Shown here: positions 58,691 to 64,000 of the stretch, one piece after another
Layout of the letters: every line of letters begins with the position of its first letter
Position numbering within the stretch: the first letter of the stretch is position 1
Assembly (NCBI GenBank): GCA_049724395.1
Contig: JAUGWO010000057.1
Coordinates: forward strand, 62,001 to 126,000
DNA length: 64,000 nt
Reading direction: 5' to 3'
DNA from: Spongospora subterranea f. sp. subterranea
Lineage: Eukaryota; Endomyxa: Phytomyxea; Phytomyxea; Plasmodiophorida
The notes under the pieces: model-generated
What the model saw: only the letters and a program-made list of their open reading frames with translations
The model's database searches: none
Told to the model about the DNA's origin: nothing
Made by a program: the position numbers and the translations under genes

Positions 58691-61071
58691 ACAAGCAGCC
58701 GTTGTACAATGCTCCCTTATGTACGAAATTTCAAAATTTTGTTCTTGATTACGTAAACTCGCTAGATACGGCTGGCAGATTGATTTCCTTCTAAATTTCT
58801 ACAGTCAGTATTCCACATTTTAGCGACCGCTTGGATCTTTGGTTCATTGACTTCTTCAATCACGCAATGATCAAGCGTTGCCCGCAAATCGCCATTTTAG
58901 CGAAACCTTGTGAATCGCTTCCACCACGACCCTCTGAAGGCACCTCAGATCAGCGCCTGTTCCCTTGTTGTTTAACGGTTTTGAAAGCGTACTTGAAACA
59001 CCTTTGACGTGCCAAAACAGCAATGTTTATGTCCGCATTGAGCCATTCTCTCTTTACATAAAGCGCTTACACATCACCCATCAAATGGTGTTTTTTTGTG
59101 TTCCCGCAATGAACTCACAAATTTCGTGCAGGGGTGTGGACAACACATCTTGATCTTGGAAGCCAATTCGCCGACTACTACACTACAGGAAAGATATTGA
59201 CGCGTTGTTGCACTGATATAGATGTAGCGACATCGCACTCGCATGGTGCCCTCAGCCGGACCAGAACCCTTACTCTCGCAGTGCGCTGGTACCAACGCCA
59301 CCACGCCATGCATCAATGGTAGCGCCATGTGGCTGGTTATACCAGCCATCGGCGAATTGTCTTTCAGGATCAAGATGTGTAAGCTCATCCCACTAACGCC
59401 TGGTCTGTAAATATACTATCCAATACTAGCCCTTCAAAACTTTCGAGGATTCGTTTTTCGATTTCCAGTTCTGGGCGACTTTTGTTCTAAGTCTGACGGA
59501 TCCAGGTTCTGTCGATACAAGAGATCAGCAGAGGCCCTAAACGGTTGTGAAGATCGAATATCGTTGAGCAATCTGCGGTTTGCTTCCGACAGATCAGGCC
59601 AAGAGTCGCCAGAACTTGAAATTGAAAGAATGGATAGAGCATCCGACCTGGCACGAAGCCACTGTCGAATGGTGCAACAACGCGTTCGTTTAAACCTTTC
59701 CAATCTGGTTCTTCATGTCCAGAGTATAACGCAAATGCTTGGAATCATGTATAGCGAGCCCCAGCGGTTGCCGAAATCCGCACAAACATTATCTTCAACA
59801 AAAATGTGTTCAACGCGATAGTTATGATAATTGATCTGCAGTTTGGATGGCTCGGGACGGTCACCACTAATGCGACTTGTGGAATTGCAATTAAAAAAAT
59901 CAAACAGCATATCCTTCAGACAATGGGATCGTTCAATATGATGAAATGAATTTGTTTGCAAATAATTTGACTAGTGGACTTGACTCTTTTTGAACTGATC
60001 AGATATGAACAAAGAATTGGTCTATGATGCTGACAAGGTTTCGTGATGTCATCAGACGCGATCTTGGTGAGGGTGTTCTGGACAGCAGAGAACAGAGGGG
60101 CAGAGGCAACAACTGTGAATAGCGATTGAACAGGATCGAAACGGGATCGGTTGATGGGTAGTCTAACTGTATGGATATGGATTATAAAAGTGATTGTGAA
60201 GATTTGCGCCAAGAAGACGAATTCCGTATTGTGGACGATCCGTCTGTGAATCTGAGCTGAAAATGCCAATGACTTTGAGGGAATTCATCTCCAAAGAGGG
60301 AGTAAATCACATGATCAGCAGTCGGGCAAGGTTTCTCCTGATTTTGAACTGACACGACGGTACGAATAAAACACATTCAAAATCAAAAGGGATGTCATAG
60401 TAAAATATGCGAAAATACGTCGAAAAAGCAGCACTATCATCAGGTCTTTCTGTTCACGATGCTCGGAATGGGCTCGCATTGCCTTCAAATACTTGCACAT
60501 CCAGCGATCATTGACAGCCCGGGACAAGAATCAGACTTGTACAAGAACTCAATGTGATAAGCTCAGGGCAACAAACTACTGTGATAACAAACCTGTTTCT
60601 TTGGTGTATGATTTTGGCGTCACCGGACAAACTTTCTGTTCCCTTCACCGTTTAAGTTTGACAAAGTTGTTAATATTCCACATTGTCCTTGACAGTGACC
60701 CGAGCGTGTCAATCAATTAAAGGGATTGCGGCGAATCCACGTGATTGCGTCATGAAAACACGTCACGTATCAAAATCACCATATCAACGTAACTCGTAGT
60801 TTCCCTGGCCTCCTTGCGAGACGACCGCTGGCCCCATCGGAAATCCCGCTGTTCGTTTGAGAACAATTAGTTACTGGTGTGAGGTCTGTGTGAACCCGAA
60901 TAATTATATCCGAATGGGCTTAGAAAACAAAATGTCCCAAAATTGATTGCTTATTCAGATACGAGGTTAATTTTAATCAAAACCGGAGTTGGTCTCAATA
61001 TGATTCTTGGCCGGCCAAAAACTCCACGGCGGGAGTAATGCGCTCGGATCGATCTCTGGCGATCGCGTTGA
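58691..61071. other. Unassigned, possible minus-strand exons at 59434–60527
   Basis: The minus strand has several protein-like frames: a basic segment followed by a hydrophobic one (FAYFTMTSLLILNVFYSYRR, 60400), a segment NQEKPCPTADHVIYSLFGDE (60300) and VRLPINRSRFDPVQSLFTVV (60130) after a CATATCCATACAG acceptor. They could be exons of one unrecognised membrane protein, but I could not chain them. The rest shows only short frames. Confidence 0.3.
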
Positions 61072-61545
61072 TTGTCTCTACTGCGGCGAATGGTCCAGCT
61101 GGATCGGTGCCGGAAGATGGGTCTTCTGTCGTCAAAAGCGGGTGAGACATGGCGCCAGGGCGCCTTCCAAGTACCTGATGGCCATCCAGCAGCTCAAGCC
61201 TCGTCGATCCCCGCCCTGAAGCAGATGTCTTTGCCGTCCAGGAAGCGACGCTTGGCCGGTCTGCAATGGGGTCCTCTAAAGAATCGCTACATTCTGTTCG
61301 GTTATGGGCGGGCTCATATCGAGGCGAATCCTCCTCCGCCGCCGCCGCCGCCACCGCCGACCCTGAAACAGGCGGCGGCTAGGGCGCCGCCCGGCCAATT
61401 TCTCTCGTGCTTGTGCAACGGCAAGAGAGCCGATTGCCGCATTCGCATCTGTAACAATGACCTGTCAGTTACGTTACGCGCACCGGCACATTACACGGCC
61501 GGTAACATTACGAGCGTGACGTTACCGGCCGTCATTTTTCGTTAA
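61072..61545 (+). CDS. Unrecognised GC-rich ORF with polyproline
   Basis: 157 residues, basic in the first half (SLPSRKRRLAGLQWGPLKNR), then a run of ten Pro, then Ala-rich sequence with a Cys cluster (CLCNGKRADCRIRIC). The GC content is high for the window. It could be the N-terminal part of the Ulp1-type gene that starts downstream, since such proteases often have disordered N-terminal regions, but no in-phase splice was found. The opposite strand also has a long frame (60995–61354), so the strand is not certain. Confidence 0.3.
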   Translation: MSLLRRMVQLDRCRKMGLLSSKAGETWRQGAFQVPDGHPAAQASSIPALKQMSLPSRKRRLAGLQWGPLKNRYILFGYGRAHIEANPPPPPPPPPPTLKQAAARAPPGQFLSCLCNGKRADCRIRICNNDLSVTLRAPAHYTAGNITSVTLPAVIFR

Positions 61546-61776
61546 TTGTTCGTCGAATTTCCCGAATTTTTATTGTGATTAATTGATGAATTCTGGAACC
61601 CGGTTTATTTCAGATCATCAATATTCAATGCTCGTCTGGCCGATGATCGTACATCAACGTGATTTCGTCATTTGTGATGCTTGACCTGAGTTATAGCCCA
61701 TTTTTTTTTGAATTCATCGTGTCTTTAGAGTGCTTACTGTTTTATCTGATTATTCTTCGTTTGTAGGACGTGTGGT

Positions 61777-62547
61777 ATGATTCGAAAGTGTATGGCGCCT
61801 GGTCAATGGCTCACTGACGATATAGGTAAATTAATTTTCAAATTCTGCTCTCGGAATCTGATTTGATATCACGTTGCCCACCTCGGGTCAATATCCAAGT
61901 AATCTCAGTTTATCACTGCCATTATTGTTCCATCCTCGTGTGCATTTGTTCATCCATAACAGTCTTGTTTTGTGTCTGTTCCAAAATCGAGTCTGAACGC
62001 GGTTTTGTCTGTTATTGCAGTGAACGCCTATTTATCGCTATTAGTCTCATCCTGTCGGCGGACGGCTGCAGTCTCGAGTTTCATGATGACGTCGCTGATC
62101 TCAAATCCCTCTTCGTCCAATGTCCGGCGTTTTCGTTGGACGAAATCGATCGACTGGCTCCAGGTGTCGCTCGCCTTCGTCCCAATCCATCTCGCCGACG
62201 CTTCGCACTGGCTCTTGGCCGTTATCAACGTCGACAATCACACGATCTCCGTTCTCGATTCCCTCCCTTCAAGGTCCACAAAAAAATATGTGTCCTGTCT
62301 GCTGAGTTATGTTCGCGGCGATTGGCGCCAACGAGAACTGCTGGATCAACGGCCATGGACGGTCGCCAAATGGCCAGCGAAAAGGATTCCCACACAGGCG
62401 AATGGCGATGACTGTGGCGTTTTCCTATGCGAATTCACCAGGCGAATTGCGCGTCACCAAGCGGTTGAGTTGATTGACCCAAAGCGAATGAGCGACGTTC
62501 GTCGCAGAATTCAAAGGGAGCTTTTAACTGCCACTGTTGTAATATAG
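61777..62547 (+). CDS. Ulp1/SENP-like SUMO protease catalytic domain
   Basis: Exons 61777–61825 and 62021–62547 join in phase (195-bp GT–AG intron), giving at least 191 residues. The opening GQWLTDDI–VNAYLSLL matches the WL(N/T)D..IN.YL start of C48 peptidases. VPIHLADASHWLLAVINV supplies the catalytic His, VLDSLPS the Asp, and TQANGDDCGVFLCEF the Gln and nucleophilic Cys. It removes or matures SUMO/ubiquitin-like modifiers, usually in the nucleus. The ATG at 61777 follows a TTTGTAG acceptor, so it may instead be an internal Met and upstream exons may exist. Ulp1 domains also occur in transposons, but no transposase is adjacent. The long alternative frame at 61863–62411 is a shadow. Confidence 0.85.
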
Positions 62548-63058
62548 CAAGATCAATATTTATTGACAAAAATTGCGTTGGCGATTTGGGGGTTGTGATG
62601 ATACTTCCAGCAATATTTTTCTTTTCTACGACTGGGGTTTCAATAGCCAGGCACCTATCTGGAAAGTTGCAGACGTTTTCGAAATCTCAGCATGTTCCAT
62701 TCCATTCTGCTTGCAAATTGCAACTAATTTTAGTATTCAGAACCGCATAAGGATGGGAATTTGATGACAAAATGGACGAATACAGTTAACCCGATTTTAA
62801 TTACAGAAATTGTGTCGGGGTTGTCCTTTCGGGCATTAGGTGCTGGTGTTTCCTTTTGAGAGTCTATTCGTGTATTGCGTTGAACGGCGGAAAAAATGGT
62901 GTGATCAAGTTGTTGCAGCCACCAAGACAAAAGAGAATTTCAGATAGATTTATAATTCGATAGGGATCATGATCGAGAGCTGGGCATTTTGAACGAAGAC
63001 AGCGTATTGATCGTGTCAGATACGGTTCAAGAATTCTACGAATTCTTCTTTCCAGGAA
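62548..63058. other. No recognisable gene
   Basis: Short frames only after the protease stop; presumably its 3' flank. A TTCTTTCCAG acceptor-like site ends the interval and opens the next frame. Confidence 0.4.
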
Positions 63059-63550
63059 GTGGCCAACACCACAACTGTGCGATATCGAATGAATTTGACC
63101 ACTCTGACAGCGAGCAGTGAATATAACAAGAACAAAGCAAAATGGGTTGATTCTCTCACAGCAGCTCTCGGAGAGTATTACAGTGAGTGGCGAACTGGCG
63201 ATACACTGATTACGCCGATGAGGACCAGGTGCATTATTCGTTGGCTTCCGGCAAAGGGCATACGGTTCAAGCATTCGAAGGTGTACGACAAAAGATTGCA
63301 TGATAAGCGTATCTTGTCCCAAAACATGTCTCCGGGTTGGTCAATGCCCACGGCGGCACATGTGGTCTCCTTGACAAATGATTTGGGCAGAGCCACGTCT
63401 TTGAGTTCGGTTGACCAGGTCGCCGTCCGCCCTTGGCCGGTGCCAGTTAAGCGGCCATCAACTGCAGTTGTCTTCACTGTATGTACAGTATACTTATTTT
63501 GCGTTCTTAAACACGTCCATTTTGCAAATGCCGAGCTGATAACTGGGTGA
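63059..63550 (+). CDS. Unrecognised ORF (strand uncertain)
   Basis: 163 residues, open from just after a TTCTTTCCAG acceptor-like site: MANTTTVRYRMNLTTLTASS, then YNKNKAKWVDSLTAALGEYY and a basic RWLPAKGIRFKHSKVYDKRL. The opposite strand has an open frame of similar length (63178–63720, MASLKTRQEIQSIPFVDLVD), so I cannot tell which, if either, is real. No domain is recognised. Confidence 0.3.
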   Translation: MANTTTVRYRMNLTTLTASSEYNKNKAKWVDSLTAALGEYYSEWRTGDTLITPMRTRCIIRWLPAKGIRFKHSKVYDKRLHDKRILSQNMSPGWSMPTAAHVVSLTNDLGRATSLSSVDQVAVRPWPVPVKRPSTAVVFTVCTVYLFCVLKHVHFANAELITG

Positions 63551-63720
63551 GAGGTTGCGCGCTCTTTATATCCTGCCATGTTTGTAAAAAGTCCAATTTC
63601 GGTTCCCATAATTAACTGATTTATTGAATGTCTAAGTTCGCAAATATAGCCGTGGTTGAGATCTACCAGATCGACGAAGGGGATACTTTGTATCTCTTGC
63701 CGAGTTTTTAAAGATGCCAA

Positions 63721-64000
63721 AAGCCAATTCTAAAGAAACTTACAACTCTGTTTTGATAATCATGACCGGAGAAGTGTTTCAAAAACCTAGAGTTGAAATT
63801 TTCTCGGGTAATGCTTTGGACATTTTCCATTTTAAGACTAGGACCGCTCTATATAACCCTTGCCGAGTATAAGTCGCCCTGTTGTCGTGCCTACCAACTG
63901 CTTACAGAGTCTGACCCTGTTACAACTGCCCCATTAGATCAATAAACCATTCTGGAATCCGATTGCTGTCTCGCCGTCTTATTTGGTGATCGCCACATCA
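63721..64000. other. Window edge, possible promoter/LTR-like sequence
   Basis: Contains CTCTATATAACCC (63849) and, about 100 bp later, AATAAACC (63942), an arrangement seen in short LTRs, but the partner copy would lie outside the window. Nothing else is recognised. Confidence 0.25.

Noticed and set aside
61863-62411. Alternative plus frame over the protease exon
   Set aside because: The other frame contains the full His/Asp/Gln/Cys set of a Ulp1 peptidase.

Overview
The window is nuclear DNA from an intron-containing eukaryote. Genes carry short GT–AG introns (about 40–360 bp), there is a mitochondrial aconitase with an N-terminal targeting peptide, an Elongin A and a Ulp1-type protease, and much of the rest is transposon debris. 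I cannot place the organism firmly. The DDE transposase is of a kind I associate with fungi and fungus-like microbes, Elongin A and parts of the aconitase lean weakly the same way, and a zoosporic fungus, an oomycete-like organism or another protist would all fit.

Layout. 1–16 kb is repeat territory: a dispersed repeat present twice, a foldback palindrome, a broken Ty1/copia element (about 4.16–7.65 kb), a DNA transposon with roughly 275-bp terminal inverted repeats into which the 3' end of a chromodomain Ty3/gypsy element has landed (10.1–12.7 kb), and a complete-looking TA-flanked Tc1/mariner-type transposon with 30-bp TIRs (13.07–16.06 kb). 16.2–20.3 kb is a tandemly expanded ankyrin-repeat gene that appears to start with a signal peptide. 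20.4–33.8 kb holds a small three-exon gene, copia fragments, a nearly whole Ty3/gypsy chromovirus-type element (26.5–30.9 kb, 3' flank to about 31.25 kb) and two unrecognised ORFs.

34–48 kb is the best host-gene block. It contains a 15-exon aconitase (minus strand, every junction resolved), a secreted carbohydrate-binding-type protein (minus), an unrecognised multi-exon gene, a FAR1/WRKY-GCM1 zinc-finger gene (minus), a 31-bp hairpin minisatellite of about 36 units, and a three-exon Elongin A.

48–59 kb is a cluster of four sigma-class-like glutathione S-transferases (one minus, three plus), all interrupted by one short intron at the same codon. Two of them lie in tandem segmental duplicates that also carry a second, unrecognised small gene. 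One duplicate has a palindromic insertion, and a decayed RNase H-bearing LINE lies after it. 61–64 kb contains a Ulp1/SENP-like cysteine protease and unassigned sequence.

Functionally the recognisable genes are a mix: central metabolism (aconitase), glutathione detoxification (GSTs), transcription elongation/ubiquitin ligase (Elongin A), SUMO processing (Ulp1) and secreted proteins (carbohydrate-binding protein, ankyrin protein). They do not form an obvious shared pathway. I see no CRISPR array, rRNA or convincing tRNA.
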